A stretch of DNA of 64,000 bases, taken from Conus ventricosus. Lineage: Eukaryota > Mollusca > Gastropoda > Neogastropoda > Conidae. The stretch covers positions 35,218,312-35,282,311 of the forward strand of contig CM031601.1 of assembly GCA_018398815.1 (NCBI GenBank), in the 5' to 3' direction. A program made the translations under genes and the position numbers. The notes under the pieces are model-generated. The model had not been told where the DNA came from and ran no database searches. It saw nothing but the letters and a program-made list of their open reading frames with translations. Positions 24,136 to 35,660 of the stretch are shown piece by piece (position 1 is the stretch's first letter; the number at the start of each line of letters is the position of its first letter).

Positions 24136-26320
24136 ATTTTATTCCAGTAGGGCCACCCCCTTAGAAGGGGTGTGTGCACACAGAAAAGCAACAACTTTTA
24201 CATTTGGGCAGAAAGAGAGAAAAAATAAAGACCAACTACACATTTCAGTACCTACACTCTTCATTATAACAAAATTCAGGAAATTGCAATATCTCTTGCT
24301 TTAAAAGCTTTGTACAAGTAAATACAGAGGTTTTTCACTGTTTTTGCATTAACTGAGGATAACTGTAATATTTTGGAGTAATCAACTGTTTTCTTAATTC
24401 ATCATAAAGTGGACAACATAAAACACAATGAACTTAGTTTTCTTCAATATTCTTACAGAATGGACATAACAGATCATTGGTGTGGAATTCCTGTATCTAT
24501 AGTAATGAACAGCAAGGTCTGACGCACCAAAACGAAACAATACGTTTTAAGTGCCTCTCCATATCTAACGGTGGCATTTCCTTTCTTATAAAGGGGCAAA
24601 ATAATCGATTCAGTCCAGCCATTTGGGTAGAATGTTTTCTCAAAAAGAACGTTAAAAAATCTTACAAAGAAAGGAACGACGAACGCACTCGCACTTTTTA
24701 ATATTTTGCCAATGATACAGTCAGGTCCTGCAACTTTTGGGGGTTTAAGTTTTCTTAATGCAAGCACAACTTCATCTTCAGAAATTGGTCTGTTAAAGAA
24801 ATCTCATCATCAGCAGCAGCAGCAGCAGCAGCATCGTATAGATGCTGCATTATCTAATCCGTCATTTTCTGGAAAAGCAACATCATCTTTTTCCAGCAGT
24901 ATTTTAAAATGTTTAAACCAATCATCTACCGTAAGTTGATTTCCTACATTTTTCTTTCTTTCTTTTTTTTTCTTTTTTTTTCTTTTTCTTTTTTCCTTTT
25001 TCTTGACAAATTTGATGGATCGTTTCCAAATAGCTTTTTGACTATTTATAGAGGCCATCAGTTCGTAAATCATTGTACGATTATGCCTTTTTTTCTTACA
25101 GAATAACAGGCTCTTGTGTTCCCTTCTGGCTACACAGAAAAACATGTCTATTGCTTTCTTGCTGAGAACGACATGAAGTATTTACTTTTAAAGAACGACG
25201 CAATTTCTTTAGCAATGTTCGCATCTCTTTCCTTTTGTTTCGATATTCCGTATCATACCAGTCTTGATGTTTCTTTCCCTAACTCACACATACTCTTTTC
25301 TCAATTCACGCAGCCATCTCTTCACACAAGTATCAATTTTTTCAGGGCTACCTTGACATCCATATCAGCGGAGTGAGTAGCATCATCTAAATCATATGTT
25401 AACGTTCACTGTTTGCTACATCATTAAACTGTTGAATACAATCAGGATTTCAAACAAAGTTTTCAATGAAAAACATTCTTATCTTCATACAAAATATCGT
25501 ACTGTTTTCTTTGGAAAAGAAATTAACAATGTTACAGGCATATGATATGTTTCCGTACAGTCTAAAACTTTTAGTTTACAAATATTACACATACACAAAC
25601 AAGAAGATCACTATAGATATCAAAAAAATAATCTATGACACTGCATCCAAAATCACAAATGTACGTGCAGCCGTCCTTCGAGGTCGCCATAACACACACC
25701 ATTCATAATGCACAAGTTAAACGCAGTACACATGTTTAGCAAGGATTTACCAAATCCATTTATAACAGAGTCTTGTGAATTTCTTTGTAATGTTTGCAAA
25801 ATCTTTTTAGAATGTGGACAATAAAAATCATTTTCAACAGACACAGGCTGCGAGATGTTAGAAGTTCGACATTGAGATCACCAGAAAGAAGCACAAACTA
25901 TAGTCATTATCGACAAGGGCGTTATCAAATAAACAATTTTCCAGCAAAGCACCCTCCTCCAGATAGTTATAATGCTGAGAACCCTCGGGTGCTACGTATG
26001 CACAGACATGCAACACATCCTTTTCCACGCCAAACAGGTTCTTGTTAATGACGAACAGCAGAGAGTTTCCAACATTCACTTTGATCTGCTTCAAAAAGAC
26101 AAATTCATTTTTGATGAGAAAACAACACCCGAAGGCCTACAAGCATTTGATAGGTTGTTAGCCGGTTGGCAAAAACCCTTGTACCCTGTAAAGATATCCA
26201 AATCAATTACTATCAACAAAGTTTCAACCAAGCAAATAAAATGAAAGTTGACACAAAAGAAACAAGATGGTGTTGTTGTTTTTTTTACATTAAACCATTT
26301 ACATTCCAATGCATAAATAA
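24136..26320 (-). mobile_element. non-LTR retrotransposon 3 with internal deletion
   Basis: On the minus strand, endonuclease pieces lie at 26091-26309 (CLVETLLIVIDLDIFTGYKG) and 25858-26094 (NVGNSLLFVINKNLFGVEK). The RT start at 24474-24767 has LRKLKPPKVAGPDCIIG and NGWTESIILPLYKKG. Directly after this RT motif the frame runs into sequence of the C-terminal region. The palm with its catalytic box is therefore missing, and the deletion lies near 24560-24590. It resembles element 2 in motif order but is a different copy. A CAG tract (24810-24834) and a pyrimidine tract (24955-25005) interrupt it. Inactive. Confidence 0.8.
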
Positions 26321-26369
26321 AAAATCCTTTTGGTGATTTTCTTGATATGAAGAATGATCATTACCGTAA

Positions 26370-26447
26370 AGTACCGAGTATAAGCCCACCCACCCCCCTC
26401 CGCACGAATTGCGGACAAAAGTGGGGGGTGGGCTTATACTCGGTACT
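26370..26447. repeat. near-perfect palindrome, transposon-end-like
   Basis: The arms begin AGTACCGAGTATAAGCCCAC and end with its complement. An inner CCGCA/TGCGG stem makes nearly the whole 78 bp fold back. Related G-rich GTGGGCTTA motifs occur near 27848, 28325 and 28372. I read these as terminal repeat sequences of the pogo-like element that follows, or of a short non-autonomous relative. Confidence 0.65.
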
Positions 26448-26773
26448 TGACCCTATGCACAAACATATTCGTCATTGCAATGGAGACATGATTCATATAA
26501 TGATACTATCTGGTATGTAAAATGTTATGTTTGTTCAAACTAAAGCAAATGTGAAGCAACATTAAGATATTTTGTGTATTATAAAATTGTTAAACTCGCA
26601 GACAGACATACGTAAGGCTTACACACCATCACTCGTAAATGAACATATTCAAAGCATGTCTATTCAACAAAACGGCTTTTATTCAAAACAACTTGAAAAA
26701 CTTGAACTTGAAATTGAAAATTGAACTTGAAAAACAAAACAACTTGAAACTTTCAACAACAATCGTCAACTGT

Positions 26774-27127
26774 CTACATTGCTTCATCAGAGTCTGAAGC
26801 AGGTGATTCTTCATCACTAGTCAGACTGGCGTCGCTTGCGCTCTCCTCGGCAGCAGCAGCAGCAGCGGCGTCGCCGTCGTGAGGAAGTGCCACCCCGATC
26901 TCCTGCGGGAACCACTCCAGGGTCTGATCGTCTTCGCTGCCGTCCAGGGCATTGGACACACCGCACCTGAGGAAGGCCTTGGTGATGACGTTACGTCCAA
27001 CGCCGTCCCAGGCTCTCCCCACCAGTTGACGACGTCCTGGCGGGTAGGTTGCCTCAGGTTGCCTCGCTTCGGCAAAACTGGGCTCTGCCATCCACGTTAC
27101 CCAGCTGTCGCGCACCCGATCCTGCAC
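26774..27127 (-). pseudogene. pogo-type transposase, C-terminal fragment
   Basis: The minus-strand frame carries VITKAFLRCGVSNALDGSED, the conserved C-terminal signature of pogo/CENP-B-like DDE transposases, followed by a poly-Ala stretch and a Ser/Asp/Glu-rich tail ending in a stop at 26774. An overlapping frame gives LRQPTRQDVVNWWG, so there is a frameshift just upstream of the signature. The DDE catalytic domain and the DNA-binding N-terminus are absent: a CA microsatellite occupies the expected place. It is a relic. Confidence 0.7.
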
Positions 27128-27228
27128 AATCAGAATCAGGAACAGCCGTCAGATCTTCCGTTGAATGTCAAAGAGAAATTATGGAGCAACAATTGTCATT
27201 CCACTGCACAACTCCAAAAAGATTACCA

Positions 27229-27413
27229 CACACACTCACACACACACATACACACGCACACACACACACACACACACAGACACACACACACACACACACA
27301 CACATACACCACCCAGCCACGCACGCACACACGCATGCACGCACGCACACACACCACACACACACAAAACACACACACACACATTTCACACACCACACAG
27401 CCACGCACGCACG

Positions 27414-27467
<54 letters not shown>
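27229..27467. repeat. (CA)n microsatellite
   Basis: An interrupted CA tract of about 240 bases with CACG and CACC variants. Confidence 0.95.
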
Positions 27468-27471
<4 letters not shown>

Positions 27472-28400
27472 TAGCTCTTTACCCTTGAAAGTTGAGATGA
27501 ATCGAAGGTTCACTTGCAACCTGCACCGACACAAGCCACGTCCTCGTCAGGCTGTCAAACTTCGCTTTTCTCGCCAGTTTATTGCTGCAGAAGCAGGACA
27601 TCTCTGAGGCCAGCCACATGTCCTAAGTGGTTTCCGTGTCCACCAATCTTTGCTGTGGCGGACGTTGGTGTCTGAAGGTGCTGCGGACACAAATCTTTAC
27701 TGTGTAAGATCGCTCGCTGGCAGTTTTCTTGGTAAGCAACCCAAGCAGGCGATGAAACAACTCTACACTGACGTTTCTATGCGGTTATCCTTTGTTCTCC
27801 CTGTTTCGGTTTTGGCTGTTTTTTTTTGTTTAGCATCCAAATGCGTAAGGGGCGGTGGAGTGGGTTTTACTCGGTGGAAACTGCACCTTTGCACGGATTT
27901 TGGCTCATGGGGGCGTGGTATACATTGTGCGTTTTTTACTTTCGTACCGAACATGATTTGATCGAATGAATTCTTGAAGGTCCCCCCTCATTCCGCTTTC
28001 TCTGATTTGAAATCGAACTCGCCCCAGCTTCTTTCAGTGTTAGATAAAATGTCTACCCCATTTCTGCCCGACTCTACAGACCCCAGTGATTCATCTCCGA
28101 TTCTCGAGAATGCACCTAGTTAGCTCGCAATTTAACCTTACTTGTTTTCATGTATACATCTCATCCCCGTAATTGACATTCCTTTTCTGTCAAGGCAGGA
28201 CCATTTCAATTTCTGTGTAAGATTTTGCTTTCGGGATTTTTGGCACCATAACAAGCGGAAACATCAAACACGAAATCTCAATCGGTATCATTATTATCCT
28301 GAGCCATTACTGTTTTTTTCATCAAAGTGGGGGTAGGCTTTACTGGACCATTGAGATTGACCGAAAGTGGGGAGTGGGCTTACATGTTATGGATTACACG
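27468..28400. other. remainder of pogo-like element or unique sequence
   Basis: No transposase domain recognised. The end-like motif GTGGGGAGTGGGCTTAC at about 28368-28384 resembles the inner part of the palindrome at 26370-26447 and may mark the right end of the pogo-like element. Confidence 0.35.
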
Positions 28401-28580
28401 ACTTTACGTGTCACTCAACAACATGTCATGGTTCAAATCCCATGCTTTATTTGATGAAACTGCCAATCATCCAGTGATCGTATAAAATGTCCGACATTTC
28501 CTCCCCACTCTAAGATCTGTGTTCATTCTTGATTGACGAGAATGACCATATACTGAAGTTGAAAGCTTACTTGAATTTCA

Positions 28581-29489
28581 TTATACATCTGCATCCCCAT
28601 AGTGACATTGTTTCATATCAATAAAGCAGACGATTTGCCAGAGTTTCTGTAGTTTTACAAGAAGATGCTTATTCATGTTTGCTTCATAATCAGCTGAAAT
28701 ACGATCAAACACAGAAATCTCACAAATACAAGAAAACTCATTATTATCTGAAGCATTCACAGTATCACACATAGTAACAACATGGCCATTGAGATTCGAA
28801 CACGAATCATTGGTGAAGTAAAGCACATCTATATTACACGAAACTATGTCAGTGTCACACACAGTACCAACAACACTACAGTGGTTCGAACACCAGCTAT
28901 TATTTGCTGAAACTATGCAATCATCACACACAGTAACAAGATCGTTGCAGGGGCTCAAAGGCGAATCATTATCGTCTGAAATCATGTCAGTATCACATAC
29001 AACATTAATGTCGCTACCAGAGTTCAAAGGCCAGTCAATACTAGTTGAAAGCATATCAATATTACACACAGTAATAGCATTGCTACCACTGGGATTCAAA
29101 CACGAATCGTTATCATCTAAAGCTATGTTAGTACTGGGATGTAAACTCCAATCATTTTCATCTGAAAAATTGTCAGTATCACACACAGCAACAAGAGTGC
29201 TACAGGGCTTTGAACACAAATCATTATAACCTGAAATCATATCAGCGTCACACCCAGTAGCAGTATCATTGCAGGGGTTCGAACACCGATCAGTATTATC
29301 AGCAGCCATATTAGTATTACACACAGTAAAAAAAAAAAATAAAAAAAAAAAATTCGGTGACGGGGTTCGAACGCCAGTCGTAATAATCTGAAACCATATC
29401 TGCATCATATACTGTAACAACATCGCTGAAAGAATTCGAAAGTACATCATCTTAACCTGCAACCATGTCAGTATCAAACCTGCTAACAT
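28581..29489 (-). CDS. open frame of 302 codons over diverged 69-bp repeats, doubtful gene
   Basis: The minus-strand frame reads through about ten diverged 23-residue repeats of the type VCDTDMISDDNDSPLSPCND, rich in Cys, Asp, Asn and Ser. It ends in a non-repetitive 50-residue tail (from CEISVFDRIS onward). Repeats differ by many substitutions but keep the frame, unlike the neighbouring units at 29.5-30.05 kb, which carry indels. The N-terminal part crosses an A/T-rich stretch (29330-29352) and looks non-coding. No family recognised. Either a repetitive exon or a stop-poor satellite. Confidence 0.3.
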   Translation of the reverse strand: MLAGLILTWLQVKMMYFRILSAMLLQYMMQIWFQIITTGVRTPSPNFFFLFFFFTVCNTNMAADNTDRCSNPCNDTATGCDADMISGYNDLCSKPCSTLVAVCDTDNFSDENDWSLHPSTNIALDDNDSCLNPSGSNAITVCNIDMLSTSIDWPLNSGSDINVVCDTDMISDDNDSPLSPCNDLVTVCDDCIVSANNSWCSNHCSVVGTVCDTDIVSCNIDVLYFTNDSCSNLNGHVVTMCDTVNASDNNEFSCICEISVFDRISADYEANMNKHLLVKLQKLWQIVCFIDMKQCHYGDADV

Positions 29490-30050
29490 ATCGCCAAAGG
29501 GGTTCGAACACTAATCATTACTACCTGTGACCTTGTGAGTACCACACATAGTAACATCACACTACAGGGGTTCGAACACGATTCATTAGGGCCTACTACC
29601 TGCGGCCTTGTGAGTACCACACATAGTAACATCACCACTACAAGCGTTCGAACACGAATCATTAATACCTGTGACCTTGTGAGTACCACGCATAGTAATA
29701 TCACGACTACAGGGGTTCGAAATCGAATCGTTATTACCTGTGACCATGTGAGTACCACAATAGTAACATCACCACTACAGGGGTTCAAACATGAATCATT
29801 ATTACCTGTGACCATGTGAGTATTACACACAATAACTTCCACCATTGCAGGGGTTTCAAACAAAAATCATTATCACCTGTGGCCATGTGAGTACCACAAA
29901 CAGTAATTTCACCACTGCAGGGGGTTCAAACAGAAATCATTATCACCTGTGACCATGTGAGTACCACACACAGTAACATCACCACCACCACGGGGGTTCA
30001 AATACGAATCATTATTACCTGTTACCATGTAAGCGCACACAATAACTTCG
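28620..30050. repeat. 69-bp minisatellite
   Basis: About twenty units with GTGAGTACCACACATAGTAA, GGGGTTCGAACACGAATCAT and TTACCTGTGACCAT landmarks in the cleaner right half, more diverged to the left. Each unit includes GGGGTTCGAAC, similar to a pol III B-box core, probably by chance. Confidence 0.9.
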
Positions 30051-30056
30051 AATGTG

Positions 30057-30096
30057 TTGGAAATGGAATGAGGCAGGGAACAGTAAATAAGTGGGG
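30057..30096 (+). repeat. interspersed repeat R1, left half at insertion site
   Basis: The 40 bp before element A match 48171-48224 (GAGGCAGGGAACAGTA, then AATAAGTGGGG). The second half of the same repeat resumes at 47450, so element A splits it. The last six bases, GTGGGG at 30091-30096, are the left target duplication. Confidence 0.85.
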
Positions 30097-30187
30097 AGAG
30101 AACAGGAATATGCCGACTCTACGCCACTTTCGCCCTCACCCCGTTTTCGGGCGAAAGTGACGTAGAGTCGGCATATTCCTGTTCTCT
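30097..30187. repeat. terminal hairpin palindrome of element A
   Basis: Two 39-base arms (30097-30135 and 30149-30187) are inverted copies with a single mismatch, separated by 13 bases. The left element terminus is thus itself a foldback. The right terminus shows traces of the arm and loop sequence. Such a structure could form a hairpin end or record a head-to-head junction. Confidence 0.85.
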
Positions 30188-30199
30188 GACAAGTAACCA

Positions 30200-30823
30200 A
30201 AAAATAACGACCCTACAACAAACATACTGTGTAGGGTTATCCGTTTTCAATACTAATTTACTAAACTTTTCAGATTTCAGTTTTTGTTTTAATCCTATGT
30301 TTTTCCTGGTCATTTTCAATAACATCATTTTCGCGCAAACATTCTTCAAATGAGTCTTTGTCTTTCATGTGAAATAGAACTACAGTCTTTAACTGTTCTC
30401 TAAAGTCTTTTAAAACCGAGTTATATTTCTGACATAAAATCCACACACTTATCCAGCATGTCTTCCGCTGAAAGCTAGTTTCGACAAAGTGTTTCTCTTT
30501 TTAACTATGTCTCTTTCTGCCGAACAGTCATCTATAATAAATAGTGTCTGCGTTCCTTCAAACAGTCTATAAAACTGTTCTAAACACTCACTCAGTTTAT
30601 TGCTAGGATTAACTAAAAATATGTTATTATCAGTCCATATAAACCTTCTATCATGATATGCTTTGTTCCATTTAAGTGTTGGACAGAAAACTACAATATG
30701 ATTAAAATTATAACGATAAACTGTTTGTAACAGGTCGAGGATAAATATTGTTTTTCCACAACCAGTTTGCCCACAAATCAATGAGCAATGAGGAGTTTTT
30801 GTCATAAAGTTTAACTGCTCCAT
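30200..30823 (-). CDS. viral-type DNA-packaging ATPase (FtsK/HerA-like), frameshifted
   Basis: The minus-strand frame starts MEQLNF at 30823. It shows a Walker A loop CGQTGCGKT at about 30750-30776 and a Walker B strand LFIIDD near 30528-30546, then the KKRNTLSKLAFSGRH segment typical of Polinton/adenovirus-like and A32-type packaging motors. A frameshift near 30447 precedes the C-terminal part, which continues to about 30200 and runs up to the terminal hairpin. The family pumps DNA into capsids. The length of about 200 residues fits a small packaging ATPase. The position at the element edge on the minus strand differs from the ATPase between capsid and polymerase at 37.2 and 54.5 kb. It is likely a second or rearranged copy. 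The sequence is clean here, so this break may be real. Confidence 0.8.
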
Positions 30824-31049
30824 AGTTTTATAACAGAGTTTAATCTAATTCAGTTATTATTTTTATCATACTCTCCGTCAAAACTTGTTCAGTATAATAA
30901 AACCCTATGAGGCCTAAATGTGTAAGATTAATCAATTTAGTCTGTAAGATTGTTTCTATTTAAGTCAACAGTGATTTTGTTGCTTGTTGTTATGATCTTA
31001 ATATCCTCGCCATTGTGAAGAACGACGATGGTAACGTTAAGGCGTTTAA

Positions 31050-31800
31050 GTCTAAGTTTGCCGCTAATTTAATTCCTTTTAATTTTGGGGAAAAGGAAAA
31101 GGAAAACCTTGGAAAAAAAATCCCCCCGATTTTTCCTTTAAATTTTTCCAAAAAATTTTTTTTTTTTCCGCCTTTCACCCCCCAAAAAAGGTTTTTCCGG
31201 GCCGAAAAATTTTTGACCGTAAAAAAAAGCCCCGGCAATTAAAAATTTTTCCTTTTTTTGTTTTTTCGGACAAAAAAAAAAAAAGAAAAACCCAAAAAAA
31301 AAAACCCCAAAAAAATTTTTTTTCCAAAAATGTTGGGAAAAAAAATTTTTTCCAATATTTTTTAAAAATTTTAAGTTTTCGTTTTTTTTTAAAAAGGGTT
31401 TTTTAGGGTTTTTCCCAAAACCATTTTGCCAAAATTTCTTAAAGGAGGGTTTTTGAAAATAAATAAGTTTTAACTGCCCCAAAAGTTTTAAAAAACCGGA
31501 GTTTTTTTTCAAATTTCCCCTTTTTTTTTACCCCATATTTTTCCGTAAAATTTGTTAAAATTTTTTTTTAAAACCCCTTTGGGCCAAATTTTAAATAAAT
31601 TTTTAGTCCCTGGTTTTTAAAATTCTTTTTAAAATTTTTCAAACAAATTTGGGTTTTGTTTGGTTAAAAAAAATTTTAAATTACCCCGCCTTTTAAAAAA
31701 ACCCATCATGAATTAAGGCTTTTTAAATTTAATTTTTTGGCGCTAAATTTTAAAAATTTCCTTTTTAAAAAGGTCAAAAAAATAAAGCCCCCCCCCATTT
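31050..31800 (-). pseudogene. corrupted repeats of the packaging ATPase
   Basis: Nucleotide order at about 31250-31490 follows that of 30590-30830 (TTTTTCCCAAAACCATTTTG against the Walker A region, then AAGTTTTAACTGCCCCA against AAGTTTAACTGCTCCA at the start codon). 31530-31770 again follows 30500-30700 (for example CATCATGAATTAAGGC). So one or two further copies of the ATPase gene follow in tandem, in very poor consensus. They may be real duplications or collapsed assembly. Confidence 0.5.
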
Positions 31801-33550
31801 CCCACTTTTAAAAGACATAAAATTTTTTCAAAATTTTAATTTTTTTAAAAAGTTTTTTTTCCTTAATTTTCTCTTGGAAAAACCCTTTTTAAATTTTTTG
31901 GGGCCAAAAGGAAGATTTTTTACCTGTTTTTTCTTTTGTAACGGTTTTTTCCCCCTTGGGTTATTTTTTTCTTTCCCCCCATTTCGCGGGAAATTAAGGC
32001 TTAATTTTAAAGGGCCGAATTTAATTTTCCTTTTTAAACTTTTTAAGGGCCCAAAAAATTTAAAGGGTTTTAAATTTAATTGAAAATTTCCCCAAAATTT
32101 TGGTTTAAAGTGTTTTTTGGGGTTTTTAAAAGGGTTTTTTTGGGGAAAAATTTTTTTTCCCCATACGGCCCAAAAATTTTTTCCGCAAATTTCTTTGGTT
32201 GTTTAAATTAAAAGGGGAAATTAATGTTTTCTAAATTTTTTTTGGGGAAAAAAATTTTTAAAGGGTTTAAAAAACCAACAAATTTTATTTCCCATTCTTT
32301 TTTTTCAAAATTTCCCAATTGAAGGTCTTTTTTTAAAAATTATTATATTCAAGGGCCCCAAATTAATTTCCTGGTTTTTTTTCCAAGGAAATTTTTTGGG
32401 TGTAAGCTTTTATTTTTTATTTCCAAAAACCCTTTAAAAAGGTTATCCCCCCTTTTCTGTTTCCCCTTTTTTGCCAAGTTTTTAAAATTTTTAAATTTAT
32501 CCCCCCTCACACCAAAAATTTTAAACTTTGGGTTTTTTTCTAATTTTAGAATTAGTGCGTAAAAATTTAAAAAAAAGTGGGGGTTTCCACATTTAAGTTT
32601 CCCGTGTTTTTTCTTTAAATTTTTAAAAAATTAACTGTTCCAATTTCCCCCAAATAAATTTTTCTGGAAAGGAATTTAAAACATGGGGGGGAAATTTTTT
32701 TAAATTTGAAAAGATTTTAAAATTTTTTAGGGCCTTATAAATAAAAGTTTTTTCCCTTCGTTTTCATCTTAAATGAATTTTTGGTTTTTTGTTTTGGCAT
32801 TTTTTAAGTTTTTGGAGTTCCCCAAAAAAAATTTGAGGGGAAAAATTTTATTTAAAACCCAAAACCCCCGTTTATAAAAAGGGAAAAGTTTTTTCCTTGG
32901 GCTAAAGTTTTTCCCTTTTTTTTTCTTGTTAATTTTAGAAATTAAAATTATCTTCTTCTTTTTAAAAAAAAACCCGTTTTAAAAAATATTTTTAACGGCC
33001 CCCTTTTTTGGGTTTCCCGCGCCTTTGTTTTTATTAGGCTTTTTTTTCCTAAAAACGAAGGGCGGGCGCGCGGGGTTCGGGGCCCCCCGGGCTTTTTCCC
33101 GGGGGCCCGGTTTTTGGTTTTTTATTGTTACAAACTTTTTTTTAAAAAAAATTTAAAAAAGGGTTTTGCATTCAATATACTGATGCAAAAAATTCTTTTT
33201 GGCCCCCCGCACTAAATTTTAATTTAAAAATTAACAACGACCCCCTTTCGACATTTCGTGACCCAAAATTGTGGGCTTTCAAAAAAAGGGGGAGTACTCC
33301 ATTGAAGAGCTATTTTTAAACCCCCCCTATTGAAAAAGAGAAACATCCAGAAAGGTGGTATGGGCCTTTCCGGGTGCAGTTTTACCCAGAACCTTTTTTA
33401 AATTTTGGGCTGTGTCTTGTGCCCCACTGGGTGTGGAGGGGCTTTATGCTGATCATTTAAATCACCATGACTTTTGGTGGGTCATGTTCAGATTTCATTT
33501 CATTACACCTTCAGGCGTATTTTTTGACTGAACGGGCCAAAGCCCTTTTA
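31800..33550. other. consensus-corrupted sequence, nothing identifiable
   Basis: Swollen A, T, C and G runs dominate. By its distance from the next genes it should correspond to the minus-strand structural gene of copy B (49.9-50.7 kb), but I cannot align it by eye. A GC-rich burst at 33055-33115 stands out. Confidence 0.5.
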
Positions 33551-33559
33551 CCAATGAAA

Positions 33560-34150
33560 AATTTCTTTTAAATTTCCATTCAGCAACAAAATTAGACTTA
33601 AAAGGCTTTTAAAAGGACCCTGAACGAATTTAATTTTAACTCGACAGACTTTAGACAAAAAGTTGGATCATTTTCTTTGGATAAGGGTCTTTTTATTTTC
33701 GGGGCACGACGGGAAAGTAAAAATTTGCCGGCGTTCTCCTTTCAAATTTTTGGGACCCCCGGGTTTTTTGGCAAGATTTTTAAAACAGCATGGCAACTTT
33801 TTCTTAGACATTTCCCAAAGGGCCTTTTCTGGGGCGGGAATAGAAAAAATTTAAACGACTTTTTTTCGAAACCTTTCTTTTGGTGTTTGCTGGGTTCGAA
33901 AGCACAGGCAAGATCGAGCTTTAACTGATTTTCAAAGGGGCTTAAACGCCCCAAAAACCCAATTACTTAGAAAAATTTAGGGGCCCTTTAAATTTTCTAC
34001 AGTTGATTTACCTTCAAGTTTAAAAAGGTCCCCAACATGTTTTACAAAGGGCAAGATCAAAAAGTAGATTTTTGTTTTGGGAAATGGTTTATACTTTTTG
34101 GGCCTTCTGACCTCAACTCCAAAATGGGTTTCAATAATAAACTATAAAAT
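33560..34150 (+). pseudogene. conserved element gene X, corrupted copy
   Basis: Plus-strand fragments correspond to the copy B gene at 50.85-51.93 kb: the ACTTTAGACAAAAAGTTGGA segment at 33648 pairs with 51185, and GGGAAATGGTTTATACTTT at 34079 pairs with the GGCCATGGAATTTATAC segment at 51616. One frame reads ARFLKQHGNFFLDIS. Function not recognised. Frame breaks are likely consensus errors. Confidence 0.5.
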
Positions 34151-34254
34151 AAAATTTCTTTTTCCCAGGCAATAAACAAAAGGTTAAAAAAACCCGAAAA
34201 AAAATTTTCTGCCAGTAAATTAAAACAAAAAAAAAAAAACCCCCAAAAATTAAG

Positions 34255-34700
34255 TCATCTAATCCCCGAGGCCCCAACCCCCAAAAGCCATTGAAGACCC
34301 CGCAAAGCTCGCGGTCTCTGTTCGCAAATGCCCGAATAAAAAAAGACAGCGCTTGTTTTTGGGTTTAAACCCAGGCCTGGGATTAGGGTCTTTTTTTTAC
34401 AAAAAATTAAAACCCAAACTATTAAGAGAACTAATGTCCATAAGGCTGGGCCATAAAAGCCAACTACTTTGCTTGCAGTAGACAAAAGCCAGCTGAAAAT
34501 ACCCCTAATATCCCCGGGGTAAAGAGTCTATAGCTTTCGGGGAAATTTTTTTTAAATAAACTCCCCAAGATGACAAGCTTTTTTTTTTTTCCCCAATAAA
34601 ATTTATCAGGCAAAGGGCGGGGGGAAGGCACGGGAAACTTTGGCCTCCCCCGCCCCTGTAATACCAACACCATTGTTTTTTCTTTTTGAAAAACCAAGGC
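34255..34700 (-). pseudogene. small transmembrane protein gene, corrupted copy
   Basis: Minus-strand pieces show a basic, Pro-rich stretch (RGRPKFPVPSPRPLPDK) followed by a hydrophobic segment VGFYGPALWTLVLLIVWVLI and a KKK end. The copy B equivalent is 51.94-52.43 kb on the same strand. A single-pass membrane protein of the element is the likeliest reading; role unknown. Confidence 0.45.
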
Positions 34701-34959
34701 CGTTATAAACGTTTTGCTAAGGGAAACACCTTGCTCTCTAAACCGTTGGGAAATTCGTTCGGGGCTAGCGTTTGTTTTTCATAAAAATTTTTTGGGGTTT
34801 TTTTTTCTAAAAATTCTGCTCACGGGAGTTTGTAATTGTTCTGGGTTTAGGGGACAAAATTTTTAGTCTTGCTGTTCTTTCTTGTTAAAGGGTTCATTGG
34901 GTCTTGGGGGTTATTCTTTCTTTAACACCAGGCCCTACAGGGGTCGTACCCTTAAACGA

Positions 34960-35600
34960 TTTTTCTTTTTCTCTTTTATATGCCCATTAGTTCACCTAGT
35001 TTTGCTAAATTGTTTGTTAATTCGCCTCTAAGGGTTTTTAAAGCATGATCAAGGGCCGTTTTAGTTTCTCGCAGGGGTTGGGCTGAGGGTGTTAGTCTTT
35101 AACGCTGTTTCTTCGGGAAAAACTGGATTCGTTCTATTACATTTATTACTTCCCCTGCGATTTTTTTAAATTTTTTAAAAAGTTCCAGTTTTCTTTTGGG
35201 TTTAAACTGTGGGGAGTTCTTGCAGTGTTTTTTTAAAATTTAGCAACTGTTTTCTCCCCTTTAAATTTTTGGGCCTAACCCCAAAGGGCCCGTTTTTGAC
35301 CCTTTCACACTGGGGTCTATTTTAATTGAACCCACGGCTAAAAACTTTAAAGGGGTCTTTTTTAGTTGTAACTGAACAATTTGGTCCTTGATCTTTTTTT
35401 CCAAAACAAAAAACATCTTTTAATTCAAAATCATTTGGGTTTTTTAAATTCGGGGGGGTTCTTCCCTAAATTTTGGGTTTACAATGTTTTAAACCTTACT
35501 TTCTTTAAATTTCTTTGCCACTTTGAGAGCTTTGAGCGAGGGCGTGTCAAAGGGATATTTCCTCATGTCTTTCTCCCCCAAATAAAAAACTTCTAATCTT
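34960..35600 (-). pseudogene. coiled-coil gene, corrupted copy
   Basis: The segment with TAGTTCACCTAGTTTTGCTA (34988) pairs with copy B 52497-52520, and order is kept between the membrane gene and the hexon gene. The coding frame cannot be followed. Confidence 0.4.
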
Positions 35601-35660
35601 CTTCGCTTAATTCCGGGCCATTTTTTTTAAAAAATTTAAACTTTTTTTTTTGTTCATAAA

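Noticed and set aside
28620..30050. B-box-like GGGGTTCGAAC in each 69-bp unit, suggesting tRNA genes
   Set aside because: No A-box at the right distance and no cloverleaf; the motif is short and probably fortuitous.
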